A stretch of DNA of 49,434 nt from Elusimicrobiota bacterium (GTDB lineage Bacteria; Elusimicrobiota; Elusimicrobia; UBA1565; UBA9628). The notes below the pieces were generated by a model. It saw nothing but the letters and a program-made list of their open reading frames with translations, did not search any database and was not told the origin of the DNA. Position 1 is the first letter of the stretch, and each line of letters starts with the position of its first letter. The translations under genes and the position numbers were made by a program. The stretch spans positions 1 to 49,434 of the forward strand of contig JACQPG010000043.1 in NCBI GenBank assembly GCA_016207665.1, read 5' to 3'. Positions 41,941 through 49,434 of the stretch are shown one piece after another.

Positions 41941-41969
41941 TTGACAGCTCCTGGTTCTCCTGCTATTAT
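41941..41969 (+). promoter_or_regulatory. Strong sigma-70 promoter of trxA
   Basis: TTGACA (41941-41946), a 17-bp spacer and TATTAT (41964-41969), beginning 1 bp after the receiver stop codon. The trxA leader would be about 66 nt and contains CGGGAG shortly before the ATG at 42042. Confidence 0.8.
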
Positions 41970-42041
41970 TAATAAGCCTCAGCAAAATTCCTTCGCAATC
42001 CTCGGCGTGATAAACCTGACTATTAACCAGCGGGAGAAAGC

Positions 42042-42365
42042 ATGGGCGAAATTCATTTGACCGACGACACTTTCGATAAGGACGTGATCAACAGCGCGCA
42101 GCCGGTTTTGGTCGATTTTTGGGCTCCCTGGTGCGGTCCGTGCCGGATGTTGGCTCCCGTGATAGAGGAGCTATCGAAGGAGTATTCTGGCAAGATCAAG
42201 GTGGCCAAGATGAATACCGACGAGTACCCCAACGCGGCCAGCCGCTATAAGATATCGGCCATACCCACCTTGTTGTTTTTCAAGGGGGGCAAGGTCGTAG
42301 AACAGCTGGTAGGCGTGCATTCCAAGGCGGAGATCAAGAAAACCCTCGACACCTTGGTCGCCTAG
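42042..42365 (+). CDS. trxA: Thioredoxin
   Basis: A 107-residue thioredoxin, the standard length, which reduces protein disulfides in the cytoplasm. The active site is WCGPC (Trp30, Cys31, Cys34) after VDFWAP, with the buried Asp in LVDFW and the cis-proline in AIPTLL. A GGGAG-type ribosome binding site lies about 7 nt before ATG 42042. It has its own strong promoter and is separated from polA by 27 bp containing a hairpin, so it may be expressed more strongly than the genes downstream. Confidence 0.97.
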   Translation: MGEIHLTDDTFDKDVINSAQPVLVDFWAPWCGPCRMLAPVIEELSKEYSGKIKVAKMNTDEYPNAASRYKISAIPTLLFFKGGKVVEQLVGVHSKAEIKKTLDTLVA

Positions 42366-42371
42366 CGGCAA

Positions 42372-42387
42372 GCGTGCGGTCGCACGC
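42372..42387 (+). terminator. Hairpin with T-run between trxA and polA
   Basis: GCGTGCG and CGCACGC form a 6- to 7-bp stem around a GGTC/GT loop, followed after AGA by TTTT (42391-42394). It looks like a rho-independent terminator or attenuator. The T-run runs directly into the TTG start of polA, so the same structure could also mask polA initiation. Confidence 0.55.
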
Positions 42388-42392
42388 AGATT

Positions 42393-45008
42393 TTGAAGCC
42401 TCGTCTTTATCTCGTTGACGCCCATGCCTACCTGCATAGGGCCTATCATGCCCTGCCGCCCCTCAATAATTCCAAGGGCGAGCCGGTGGGAGCCCTTTTC
42501 GGCTTCGCCCGCATGCTGCTCAACCTCCTCAAGAAGGAGAAACCGGACCGGGTGGCCGTTTGTTTCGATCACCCGGATCCCACGTTCAGGCACAAGGCTT
42601 ATGAGGCCTATAAGGCGACCCGCAAGGAGACCGACGGCGATCTGAGCCGCCAACTGGCGCGGGCTCCCGACCTGGCTAGAGCCATGGGCTTTTCCACCGT
42701 CGAGCTTCCGGGTTATGAAGCGGACGATGTCATGGCGACCTTGGCCCGCGGCGCGGTCAAGGAGGGGATTGAGGCCGTGCTGGTGACCGGGGATAAGGAC
42801 GCGCTTCAATTGATCAGCCCTGGGATACGGGTGCTCAGGGACGTGGCTCAAGGGCTTTGGATGGACGCCGAGCAGGTCCGGGAGAAATTCGGCGTCTCTC
42901 CATCCGGCATCGTGGATTATCTGACCTTGATCGGCGACTCGACGGATAACATACCCGGGATCAAGGGGATAGGCCCGGTGAGCGCCGCCAAGTTGCTCAA
43001 CGAGTTCGGCGGCGTGGCGGAGCTGATGCGGGCGGCCAAGGCCGGGGATTCCAGGATACCGGCCAAGACGGCTAAGGCGCTCGTGGAAGGCGAAAAGGAT
43101 GCCTTGAGCGCGACCGCCTTGCTCAAATTAGAGGAGAACGCCCCTCTTAAAATAGGGCCGAAGGATTGCGTCTTCCCAAGGCCTGATGCCGCCAAGTTGG
43201 CCGCCATGCTGGAGGCGCTGGAATTCCACTCCTTGTTGAAGGAAATGATCCCAGAGACAGCGAGCTCTCTGCCGGCCCCATCGCAGGTTTCCGAGGGGCC
43301 GTCATGGAGAGAGCTGCCGCCGGAGAAGGTCTTGCCGGAGATGGAGAAAGCTAGCACCATCCTGGTGGCGGCGCTGCGGCATGAGGGCAATCTCGTGGAC
43401 TCCTCGCCGGCCCACCTTGCCTTGGCTTTGGAGGATGGGAAAGCCTGTTTCCTGGATCAATCCCAGGCCCAGCGATTCCGCAGGGCCATAGCGAAAGTGC
43501 TCGAGGGCCGGGCGCTCAAGGCCACCTACGGCCTTAAAGAGGCGTTCGGCGGGCTCTCCGCCCTGGGTTTCGAGCTCTCAGCGCCCTGGTTTGACGCGAA
43601 GATAGCCGCTTATTGCCTGAGTCCGATCAGGCCCAAGGCCGATCCCGTGTCCGACGGCGACTGGAAGGGCGCGCTTAAGGCGAGGCTTTCCCGTTGCCAT
43701 TCGCATCGGGAGCTGCGCCGGCGCATGGACGAAGCCCAGGTGCTCAAGCTTTACGACGACGTGGAGCTGCCTTTGGTCCGGATATTGAAGGAGATGGAGG
43801 ATCACGGCGTGTGCGTCGATGAGCCCTATCTCCAAGCCCTTTCCAAGGAATTCCAAGGGGATATCGAGGCGCTCAAGACCGAGCTCGACGAGCTGGCGGG
43901 CCAGTCCATCAACGTGAATTCCCCCAAGCAGCTCTCCGAGCTGCTCTTCGACAAGCTCAAGCTTCCGGTGGTGCACAAGACCGCCAAGGGCGGGCGTTCC
44001 ACGGATGAGGATTGCCTCAAGGAATTGTCCAAACAGCACCCGATCCCGGCCAAGGTCCTGGAATATAGGGAACTGGCCAAGCTTAAGTCGACCTATATAG
44101 ACGGATTGCTCGACCGTATCGATCGAAACAGCGGGCGAGTGCACACCAGCTTCGACCAGACCGGCACCGAAACCGGGCGGTTTTCCAGCTCGAACCCCAA
44201 TCTCCAAAACATCCCCGTGCGATCCAAGGCTGGTCAAAGGATCCGACGCGCCTTCGTCTCCGCCAAGGGCTGGAGGCTCTTATCGGCGGATTACTCCCAG
44301 ATCGACCTGCGCGTGCTGGCCCATATGTCGGCCGATCCCGTGCTCAAGGAATCGTTCATCAACGGCGAGGACGTGCACTTGCGCACCGCTTGCGAGATAT
44401 TCCGAGTCTCGCCGGATGCGGTCGACTCGGAGATGCGGCGCAGGGCCAAGGCGGTCAATTTCGGGATCGTTTACGGTCAGACGCCCTTCGGTCTGGCGGC
44501 GGAGCTCGGGATCGCGCAGCGAGAGGCGCAGGAGATCATCCACAAGTATTTCGAGCGCTATCGCGGCGTGGCTCGTTGGATGGAAGAGAACATCATCGAG
44601 GCCAGGCGCGTGGGCTACGCGCGCACGTTTTTAGGCCGCATCAGGCATCTCCCCGAGCTCGAGGCCAAGAACACGGCCGTGCGCCAGTTCGGCGAAAGGG
44701 CCGCCCGCAATACCCCTATACAGGGCGGATCGGCCGACGTGATCAAGCTGGCCATGTTGAAGGTCCACGAGGGCCTTTCCGGGAGCCATGCCCGCTTCAA
44801 GGCCAAGATGCTGCTCCAGATCCATGACGAGCTTCTTTTCGAGGTGCCGAGGGCCGAGCTCGAGGAGTTCGCGGGTTGGGCTCGCAAGACCATGGAGCAG
44901 GCCGTGGCCTTGAGCGTTCCGCTGGTGGTCGACGTCAAGGCGGGCGCCAATTGGCAGGACATGGAAAAGATCCCCGAGGCGGTCGCCAGGGAAAGGGTAC
45001 GCCCATGA
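42393..45008 (+). CDS. polA: DNA polymerase I, proofreading domain apparently inactive
   Basis: An 871-residue family A polymerase starting at TTG 42393 (KPRLYLVDAHAYLHRAYHAL). The N-terminal 5' nuclease domain has the acidic motifs and the helix-hairpin-helix region (GIKGIGPVSAAKLL). The middle domain (about 295-460) keeps the fold-like pattern but lacks the exonuclease acidic residues: where DxE is expected the sequence reads VAALRHEG, so 3'-5' proofreading is probably absent, as in Taq. The polymerase domain is intact: motif A DYSQIDLR (Asp633), motif B RRRAKAVNFGIVYG, and motif C HDE (811-813). It replaces RNA primers and fills repair gaps. The stop overlaps the rhomboid start by 4 bp. 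Confidence 0.96.
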   Translation: MKPRLYLVDAHAYLHRAYHALPPLNNSKGEPVGALFGFARMLLNLLKKEKPDRVAVCFDHPDPTFRHKAYEAYKATRKETDGDLSRQLARAPDLARAMGFSTVELPGYEADDVMATLARGAVKEGIEAVLVTGDKDALQLISPGIRVLRDVAQGLWMDAEQVREKFGVSPSGIVDYLTLIGDSTDNIPGIKGIGPVSAAKLLNEFGGVAELMRAAKAGDSRIPAKTAKALVEGEKDALSATALLKLEENAPLKIGPKDCVFPRPDAAKLAAMLEALEFHSLLKEMIPETASSLPAPSQVSEGPSWRELPPEKVLPEMEKASTILVAALRHEGNLVDSSPAHLALALEDGKACFLDQSQAQRFRRAIAKVLEGRALKATYGLKEAFGGLSALGFELSAPWFDAKIAAYCLSPIRPKADPVSDGDWKGALKARLSRCHSHRELRRRMDEAQVLKLYDDVELPLVRILKEMEDHGVCVDEPYLQALSKEFQGDIEALKTELDELAGQSINVNSPKQLSELLFDKLKLPVVHKTAKGGRSTDEDCLKELSKQHPIPAKVLEYRELAKLKSTYIDGLLDRIDRNSGRVHTSFDQTGTETGRFSSSNPNLQNIPVRSKAGQRIRRAFVSAKGWRLLSADYSQIDLRVLAHMSADPVLKESFINGEDVHLRTACEIFRVSPDAVDSEMRRRAKAVNFGIVYGQTPFGLAAELGIAQREAQEIIHKYFERYRGVARWMEENIIEARRVGYARTFLGRIRHLPELEAKNTAVRQFGERAARNTPIQGGSADVIKLAMLKVHEGLSGSHARFKAKMLLQIHDELLFEVPRAELEEFAGWARKTMEQAVALSVPLVVDVKAGANWQDMEKIPEAVARERVRP

Positions 45009-45817
45009 GTCCGAGGAGTTTCGCTCATGAGCCCTTGAACCTCAGGTATCTGCCGCCGGGCTGCCGCTTCCTGATCATCGCCTGTGGCGTGGTTTTTGCC
45101 CTCAACTATCTCGTGGGGGCCAAGTTCAACGAGCTGTTCGGCTTGGTCCCCGTACGCGTGGTCGAGGACCGGTGGCTTTGGCAGCCCTTCAGCTATCTGT
45201 TCTTGCACGGCGGCCTGATGCATCTGCTCTTCAACCTCTTCGGGATCTGGATGTTCGGGGCCCCGGTGGAGTCCGAGTGGGGGCAGAAGGAGTTCCTCAA
45301 GTATGTCTTTCTCTGCGCTTTGGGCGGGGCGGCGGCCCAGATCGCCTTGAATCCCGCCTCCCACTTCCCCGTCATCGGCGCCTCCGCGGCGGTTTTCGGC
45401 CTCCTGGTGGCTTTCGCCATGCTCTATCCGGACGCCGTGGTCTATCTCTATTTTCTCATCCCGGTCAAGGCCTCCCATATGGCGATACTTTACGGACTCA
45501 TCGAATTATTCGCCGGCATCTCCGAGACCAACTCCGCCGTGGCCCGCTTCGCCCATCTGGGCGGGATGGTGACCGGCTATCTCTATATACGATGGTGGTG
45601 GGTGCTTAAGATCCGCGCCAAGGGCTTGTGGGCCGGGGTCAGGATCGAGCGCTCCAGGCCGGTCCGGCGCATCCCCCTGCGGCCCAAGGAGTCCAGGCCG
45701 GAAATGGCCGAGATAGACCGCATCCTCGATAAGATACTCGTCAGCGGCATCGAATCTCTGACCGAGGAAGAGCGGCAGATCATGAAGCGCTATTCGGACA
45801 AGAGCTTATCGGAATGA
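45005..45817 (+). CDS. Rhomboid-family intramembrane protease with cytoplasmic tail
   Basis: A 270-residue rhomboid. The conserved residues are present: HGGLMHLLFNLFG (His68, His73, Asn77), catalytic Ser127 in GASAAV and catalytic His184 in RFAHLGG. After the membrane core (to about 200) there is a basic linker and a helical C-terminal domain (ESRPEMAEIDRILDKI to the end) of the type common in bacterial rhomboids of this subgroup. The ATG at 45005 overlaps the polA stop by 4 bp, and its own stop overlaps coaE by 4 bp. It differs clearly from the 221-residue rhomboid at 1813-2478. Substrates are unknown. Confidence 0.93.
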   Translation: MSPRSFAHEPLNLRYLPPGCRFLIIACGVVFALNYLVGAKFNELFGLVPVRVVEDRWLWQPFSYLFLHGGLMHLLFNLFGIWMFGAPVESEWGQKEFLKYVFLCALGGAAAQIALNPASHFPVIGASAAVFGLLVAFAMLYPDAVVYLYFLIPVKASHMAILYGLIELFAGISETNSAVARFAHLGGMVTGYLYIRWWWVLKIRAKGLWAGVRIERSRPVRRIPLRPKESRPEMAEIDRILDKILVSGIESLTEEERQIMKRYSDKSLSE

Positions 45818-46413
45818 AGCGAAGCTTGAGGATCGGCCTGACCGGGGGCATCGGCACCGGCAAGAGCACCGCGCTGCGGAGATTGTCCGCTCTCGGTTGC
45901 AGGACGATCTCGCTCGACGAGATCGCGCGCCGCCAGGCTCGGCCCGGGGGGAGCGCCTATGGTAAACTGGTGCGTTCCTTCGGACGCGGGATATTGGGGC
46001 GAGGCAAGGCCATCGACCGGGCCAGGCTCGGCCGCTTGGTATTCAGGAATGAACGAGCGCTTCGCAGGCTCGAGCGTCTGACGCATCCGGCGATATTGGC
46101 GGAGATGAGGCGGCGGCTGCGCGAGACTTCCGGCGTCGTCGTGGCGGACGTGCCCCTTCTTTTCGAGAAGAGGCTCCAGGGCGAATTCGACGCGACCGTC
46201 ATGATCGCGGCACGCCCCTCGTCGCAGTCGAGAAGGATAATGGCCCGAGACGGGCTGGGAAAGGCCGAAGCGCGCCGGAGGATGTCGGCTCAGAGGCCGG
46301 TGTCCGAGAAGGCGGAATTGGCCGACGTTGTCATCTGGAACGAGGGCGGCTTGAAAGATTTCGAGAGCAGAATAGACCAGTACTACCGGGCGTTCCGGCT
46401 TATGAGGAGCTAA
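45814..46413 (+). CDS. coaE: Dephospho-CoA kinase
   Basis: A 199-residue P-loop kinase that performs the last step of coenzyme A synthesis, phosphorylating the 3'-hydroxyl of dephospho-CoA. The P-loop is GGIGTGKST (residues 11-19). DEIAR near residue 34 and [10 protein letters not shown] (around 110-120) match the substrate-binding and lid regions of the family. The Arg-rich lid sequence ([18 protein letters not shown]) is normal. It sits in a tight run between the rhomboid (4-bp overlap) and rho (2-bp gap). A polA-coaE-rho order is recurrent in several bacterial phyla. Confidence 0.95.
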   Translation: MKRSLRIGLTGGIGTGKSTALRRLSALGCRTISLDEIARRQARPGGSAYGKLVRSFGRGILGRGKAIDRARLGRLVFRNERALRRLERLTHPAILAEMRRRLRETSGVVVADVPLLFEKRLQGEFDATVMIAARPSSQSRRIMARDGLGKAEARRRMSAQRPVSEKAELADVVIWNEGGLKDFESRIDQYYRAFRLMRS

Positions 46414-46415
46414 TC

Positions 46416-47756
46416 ATGGAAAGCACGACCCAACCCAAACAACCGACCCAGCCGGCTCAACCGAGCCAGCCCGCTCCCGCGGGAAGACAGCTCGACGTCA
46501 CCCAGTTGTCCAAGATGACCATCGCCGAGCTCAATGGGATCGCGCGCGATCTCAAGCTTGAGGGAGTGTCGGGCCTGCGCAAGCAGGAGATGATCGCCAA
46601 GATCCTCGAAGGCCAGCTCAAGGCCAATGGGATGATCTACGATGAAGGCACCCTTGAGATATTGCCGGATGGCTTCGGCTTCTTGAGGTCTCCGGATTAC
46701 AGCTATCTTCCGGGTCCCGATGACATCTACATCTCGCCTTCCCAGATCAAGAAATTCGGCCTGCGCAAGGGAGACACGGTGGCGGGATTCGTCCGTCCTC
46801 CCAAGGACGGGGAACGGTTTTTCGCCCTGCTTCAGGTCAAGAAGGTCAACGGGGTCGAGGTGGAGCAGCTCAAGGACCGGACCTTCTTCGACAACCTGAC
46901 GCCGCTGCATCCCAATCAGCGCTATACCCTGGAGACGGAGAGGGCCGAGCTCACGACGCGGCTGCTCGATTTTATCGCGCCTATCGGAAAGGGCCAGCGC
47001 GGTCTTATCGTGGCCGCTCCCAAGACCGGCAAGACGGTGATCCTTCAAAAGATCGCCAATGCCATAGCCAAGAACCACCCCGGGGTGGTCATGATGGTGC
47101 TCTTGATCGACGAGCGCCCGGAGGAAGTCACGGAGATGCAGCGCGGGGTCAAGGGCGAAGTCATATCCTCGACCTTCGACGAGCCGGCGGACCGCCATGT
47201 CCAGGTGGCCGAGATGGTGCTCGAGAAGGCCAAGCGCCACGTGGAGTTGGGCAAGGACGTCGTGATACTTCTCGACTCAATCACCCGATTGGCGAGGGCC
47301 TATAATACGATCACCCCCTCCAGCGGACGGGTGCTCTCCGGAGGACTGGAGGCCACCTCGCTACAGCGCCCGAAGCGCTTCCTGGGCGCGGCTCGCAATA
47401 TCGAGGAAGGCGGCAGTCTGACCATCATCGCGACGGCCTTGGTCGACACGGGCAGCCGCATGGACGAGGTCATCTTCGAGGAGTTCAAGGGCACGGGCAA
47501 CATGGAAGTCTATCTCGATCGCAAGCTGGCCGACCGCCGGGTATTCCCGTCTTTCGAGATCAATCGCTCGGGTACGCGCAAGGAGGAGCTTCTGCTCTCC
47601 GAGGATGAGATCAATAAGATGTGGATACTGCGCAAGGTGCTGGCGCCGCTCTCCTCCGTCGAGGCGATGGAGCTGCTTCGCGACAAGCTCTTGGCGACCA
47701 AGTCCAACAAGGACTTTCTCAAGTCCATGGAGCTTTCCAACCTGGCTGGCGGATGA
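46416..47756 (+). CDS. rho: Transcription termination factor Rho
   Basis: A 446-residue hexameric RNA-dependent ATPase that terminates transcription. The N-terminus has a Gln/Pro/Thr-rich disordered extension (about 1-25), then the Rho N domain ([20 protein letters not shown], quoted in part) and an RNA-binding OB fold ([30 protein letters not shown]). The ATPase core has Walker A AAPKTGKT (200-207), the catalytic and Walker B regions ([32 protein letters not shown]) and the Q- and R-loop segments ([24 protein letters not shown]). Spacing of 2 bp after coaE and a 4-bp overlap with the next gene indicate co-transcription. Confidence 0.98.
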   Translation: MESTTQPKQPTQPAQPSQPAPAGRQLDVTQLSKMTIAELNGIARDLKLEGVSGLRKQEMIAKILEGQLKANGMIYDEGTLEILPDGFGFLRSPDYSYLPGPDDIYISPSQIKKFGLRKGDTVAGFVRPPKDGERFFALLQVKKVNGVEVEQLKDRTFFDNLTPLHPNQRYTLETERAELTTRLLDFIAPIGKGQRGLIVAAPKTGKTVILQKIANAIAKNHPGVVMMVLLIDERPEEVTEMQRGVKGEVISSTFDEPADRHVQVAEMVLEKAKRHVELGKDVVILLDSITRLARAYNTITPSSGRVLSGGLEATSLQRPKRFLGAARNIEEGGSLTIIATALVDTGSRMDEVIFEEFKGTGNMEVYLDRKLADRRVFPSFEINRSGTRKEELLLSEDEINKMWILRKVLAPLSSVEAMELLRDKLLATKSNKDFLKSMELSNLAGG

Positions 47757-48697
47757 GAGCGAGCTGGATCGCGGCGGCCTTTTCTATCAGCCTGGTCCTG
47801 GTCTGCGCCAAGGGCCTTCATGCCGGGCTCGGGACGACGAGCCAGTGGGAGAGATATTCGGTGCTCACTTCCGCGGGCCCAGACAAGCCCTCGGCGCAGG
47901 TGTTGAGCCGTCTCAAACGCCTGGCTTATACCCAGCATAAGATAGAGAAAGGGGAGTACAGCGCTTCAGCCTTGGCCAAGGCTTATGGCACCAGCCTGGA
48001 GAGCCTGCAAGCGACCAACGATGACCAACTTTTGTTCCTTTACCCCGGTCGCAAGATCACGGTCCAGAACAAGGAGGGCATGCTTTACGAGGTTAAGAGG
48101 GCCAGCGAGACCCTGGAGCGAGTCGTGCGCCAACTGACGGGCGACGGCCAGCAGCGCGAAAGGTTGAAGGAAAAGATCGCGTACGCCAATAGGCTTCCCG
48201 GTAGCGCCCTGCTTTGGGACTACGAGTTCAAGCGGGGAGACAGGGTATTGATCCCGGGCGCGAGGAGGACTTTCGACTCCTTTACTATCCCCGTGCAGGG
48301 CGGGTGGCGCATCAGCTCTCGCTTCGGCAGGCGGTTTCATCCCGTCTTGAAGAGGCGCAAGCTCCACGAGGGCGTCGATATCGCCAAGCCTTGGGGGTCG
48401 CCGGTGATCTCCTCTCGAGACGGGACGGTGATCGAGGCTGGCTGGCGGGAAGGCTATGGCATGATCGTGGTCATACGCCATGCGGACGGCTCCACCACGC
48501 GCTATGGACATCTCTCCGCGATCGACGTCCAGGTGGGCGATCGGGTCAAGGGCCGCAAGCGCATCGGCAAGGTCGGTTCCAGCGGCCTCTCGACCGGGCC
48601 CCATCTTCACTTCGAAGTGCGCGACCGCAAAGGGCGAGCCGTCAATCCTTCCGGTCAGATGGGCCGCGGGCACTCCCAGATCAGGCTAGGAAAGTAA
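47753..48697 (+). CDS. M23-family peptidoglycan endopeptidase with LysM-like segments
   Basis: A 314-residue exported protein with a signal peptide ([20 protein letters not shown], cleaved near HAG). The middle (about 60-165) contains LysM-like stretches ([27 protein letters not shown] in short: [16 protein letters not shown]) that may bind peptidoglycan. The C-terminal M23 (LytM) domain has the full metal site: His205 and Asp209 in HEGVD, catalytic His284 and ligand His286 in HLH. It cleaves peptide cross-links in the wall, or activates amidases if used as a regulator. The metal ligands being present favour real activity. ATG 47753 overlaps the rho stop by 4 bp, and its end overlaps the convergent receiver gene by 12 bp. 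Confidence 0.93.
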   Translation: MRASWIAAAFSISLVLVCAKGLHAGLGTTSQWERYSVLTSAGPDKPSAQVLSRLKRLAYTQHKIEKGEYSASALAKAYGTSLESLQATNDDQLLFLYPGRKITVQNKEGMLYEVKRASETLERVVRQLTGDGQQRERLKEKIAYANRLPGSALLWDYEFKRGDRVLIPGARRTFDSFTIPVQGGWRISSRFGRRFHPVLKRRKLHEGVDIAKPWGSPVISSRDGTVIEAGWREGYGMIVVIRHADGSTTRYGHLSAIDVQVGDRVKGRKRIGKVGSSGLSTGPHLHFEVRDRKGRAVNPSGQMGRGHSQIRLGK

Positions 48698-49063
48698 TTC
48701 CTGGATTTTGGACAGCAGGGTCCTCCGGGTGATGGGCTTGGTCAGGAAGGCCGTCCCTCCCACCTCGATATTGCGGAAAAAGTCGATATCGCTATGCGAG
48801 GCGGTCAAGAATAATATCGGCAGCCGGTCGAATCGGCGATTGGATCGGATCTGCCGGCAAAGCTCGAGCCCGTCCGCGCCTGGCAGGCGTATATCGAGGA
48901 CGAGCAGATCGGGCTCAAGGGCGTCGATCTGCTCGGGGAGGTCCGACCCGTCCATGAGCGTCGTGACCTCGTAGCGGCGCGATAGCCAATTCCTCGCAAT
49001 CGCGAGAAAATCCGGCTCATCGTCTACCATCAATATCTTGGCGATCCGTTGGGTGGTTTTCAT
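48686..49063 (-). CDS. Stand-alone response-regulator receiver
   Basis: A 125-residue receiver domain with Asp14-Asp15 (MVDDEPDF), phosphorylation site Asp57 (LDIRLPG), Thr87 (FLTAS) and Lys109 (LTKPIT). There is no output domain. A GGAGCATCCC sequence precedes the ATG at 49063, and the upstream receiver gene's stop overlaps it by 4 bp. The two therefore form a receiver-receiver operon that probably serves a phosphorelay encoded to the right of the window. The 3' end overlaps the convergent peptidase gene by 12 bp. Confidence 0.93.
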   Translation of the reverse strand: MKTTQRIAKILMVDDEPDFLAIARNWLSRRYEVTTLMDGSDLPEQIDALEPDLLVLDIRLPGADGLELCRQIRSNRRFDRLPILFLTASHSDIDFFRNIEVGGTAFLTKPITRRTLLSKIQELLS

Positions 49064-49434
49064 GGGATGCTCCTCGTTTTGCGTGAGGCATTTTCGAGTA
49101 CTTGGATGATCTCCGTGTAGTCATATGGCTTGAAGATGATATCCTCGACCCCTATCTTCCTGGAGCGCTCCCGGGAGGCCTCGGGAGACCCCGCGGTCAT
49201 GATGACGATAGGTATGTCCTTGGTTTGAGGGTCCTGCCTCAGCCGCTGGCACACGTCCCAACCCGAGAGTCCCCGGCATCACCGAGTCGAGAAGAAGCAC
49301 CTGGGGTTTGAAGGCGGAGACCTTTTGAAGCCCCGAGGCGCCGTCATAGGCGCGCTCCACCGTGAATCCAGCGGCCTCCAGTCTCAACACCAGCATCTCC
49401 ACCAGGTCCTCCTCGTCGTCGACCACCAGAACGC
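49060..49434 (-). pseudogene. Response-regulator receiver with single-base frameshift, 5' end outside window
   Basis: Reading leftward from the right edge, one frame encodes VLVVDDEEDLVEML through LLLDSVMPG, with the acidic pair and the phosphorylation Asp. At position 49270 one extra base (T on the plus strand) shifts the frame. The other frame resumes exactly in register with the expected LSGWDVCQRLRQDPQTKD continuation and ends with IMTAGSPEA and IFKPYDY, supplying the switch Thr and conserved Lys. The removal of one base restores a normal receiver of about 120 residues. It is either a real inactivating mutation or a sequencing error. The start codon lies beyond the window; the stop overlaps the next receiver gene by 4 bp. 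Confidence 0.85.

Overview
The window is GC-rich (roughly 60% or more), densely packed bacterial chromosome. Housekeeping genes (cysS, rlmB, smc, trxA, polA, coaE, rho) sit beside many exported proteins. A sugar ABC transporter with a periplasmic-type binding domain, a beta-barrel-like protein, rhomboid proteases, an HtrA protease, a NamZ-type muramidase and an M23 peptidase all point to a double-membrane (Gram-negative) cell. The mixture of conserved core genes with very large signal-peptide proteins that I cannot place, plus several stand-alone receiver proteins, recalls Elusimicrobiota. That assignment is an inference from gene content, not something the sequence proves. I found no tRNA, rRNA, CRISPR array or insertion sequence. 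No gene-free stretch exceeds 300 bp; the longest is about 190 bp (33514-33704).

Layout. 1-2478, minus strand: the N-terminal part of a secreted protein built on 162-bp tandem repeats, then HtrA and a rhomboid protease. 2505-6156, plus: cysS, rlmB, a CDF metal exporter and thiamine pyrophosphokinase, the last three overlapping or abutting their predecessors. 6260-8639, plus: a Ycf46-like AAA+ ATPase overlapping a zinc-ribbon/membrane protein, behind a near-consensus promoter. 8641-13666, minus: a TIGR03545/TIGR03546-type pair, then a namZ / nagX-like / DUF309 operon. 13758-18350, plus: a truncated WbqC-like remnant that carries the smc promoter, then smc and a metallophosphoesterase.

18450-41547 is the accessory heart of the window. 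It holds a small basic protein, a beta-barrel-like protein and a 2535-residue exported fusion (degenerate subtilase-like segments, HEAT-like repeats, and a C-terminal GH13 alpha-amylase domain with catalytic residues in place). Next come an exported membrane protein and a sugar ABC importer whose binding protein is fused to its first permease. After a lone receiver protein come two exported paralogues that look like inactivated HAD sugar phosphatases (one also carrying an ASCH-like domain), an ABC exporter with a long signal-like N-terminal extension and an insertion in its ATPase domain, and another receiver. My reading is that the GH13 domain and the importer form an alpha-glucan acquisition unit, and that the HAD-like pair and exporter form a second, undescribed exported system.

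41941-48697, plus: trxA with its own strong promoter, then a tightly coupled polA, rhomboid, coaE, rho and M23 peptidase run. At the right edge two minus-strand receiver genes enter; the second has a single-base frameshift and continues out of the window.

Two themes run across the window. Many operon-leading genes have a -10-like hexamer only about 4-11 nt before the start codon and no Shine-Dalgarno sequence, suggesting leaderless or nearly leaderless mRNAs. Several intergenic spaces, especially before the large exported genes, carry GGGCCC / CTAGGCCTTTT-type palindromes and hairpins.
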